Assembly (NCBI GenBank): GCA_013213875.1
Contig: JABSSV010000023.1
Coordinates: 1 to 6,920, forward strand
Source of the DNA: Lysobacterales bacterium
GTDB taxonomy: Bacteria; Pseudomonadota; Gammaproteobacteria; Xanthomonadales; SZUA-36
DNA: 6,920 nt
Reading direction: 5' to 3'
Shown here: positions 6,899 to 6,920 of the stretch, piece after piece
How positions within the stretch are numbered: the stretch's first letter is position 1
Layout of the letters: the number at the start of each line of letters is the position of its first letter
Notes under the pieces: generated by a model
What the model was told of the DNA's origin: nothing
The model's database searches: none
Seen by the model: the letters and a program-made list of their open reading frames with translations, nothing else
Program-made: the position numbers and the translations under genes

Positions 6899-6920
6899 AT
6901 GGGAGCCAGCCGCTTACCAG

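Noticed and set aside
6904..6919. Sigma54-like GG-N10-GC arrangement on the minus strand
   Set aside because: It has the GG and GC at the right spacing but deviates elsewhere (TGGTAAG and TGGC rather than TGGCACG and TTGC), and lies at the window edge; a match this loose is expected by chance.
1..6920. CRISPR arrays, tRNA/rRNA genes, insertion sequences, attachment sites, intrinsic terminators
   Set aside because: No spaced direct repeats, RNA-gene signatures, transposase frames or GC-hairpin plus T-run structures were seen; genes fill nearly the whole window.

Overview
The window is a single minus-strand operon for a soluble, NAD+-dependent molybdenum formate dehydrogenase of the FdsABG type and its cofactor maturation. 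In transcription order (high to low coordinates) it reads fdsG, fdsB, fdsA, fdhD (fdsC), fdsD, mobA, moaB, with moaB running off the low-coordinate edge. Nothing on the plus strand looks like a real gene. The DNA is GC-rich and tightly packed. Closeness to the proteobacterial Fds families points to a GC-rich member of the Pseudomonadota; a finer assignment cannot be supported from this sequence.

Layout: 6852-6920 is the only upstream non-coding DNA, with a plausible sigma70-type promoter and an 8-bp palindrome. The structural genes fdsG, fdsB and fdsA occupy 6851-1957. The accessory genes follow: fdhD (sulfur transfer to the Mo cofactor), fdsD (small delta subunit), mobA (molybdenum cofactor guanylyltransferase) and the first 90 codons of moaB (MoaB/Mog family). 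Junctions are 4-bp start/stop overlaps (fdsG/fdsB ATGA, fdhD/fdsD GTGA, fdsD/mobA GTGA) or gaps of 12-17 bp, so co-transcription and translational coupling are likely.

How it works together: FdsA oxidises formate to CO2 at a bis-MGD molybdenum centre (Cys373, His374, Arg574) and passes electrons over iron-sulfur clusters to FdsB, which holds FMN and reduces NAD+; FdsG adds a [2Fe-2S] cluster. FdhD and FdsD are needed to make active enzyme, and MobA (with MoaB, if active) supplies the cofactor. All subunits lack export signals, so the complex is cytoplasmic.

The family is well known, and I see no undescribed system. The one point that stands out is that FdsA lacks the three cysteines of the His-Cys3 [4Fe-4S] site expected just after the N-terminal [2Fe-2S] domain, so this enzyme would carry one cluster fewer than its characterised relatives. 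Smaller points are the use of non-ATG starts (TTG or GTG for fdsG, GTG for fdsD and mobA) and the inclusion of mobA and moaB in the operon.
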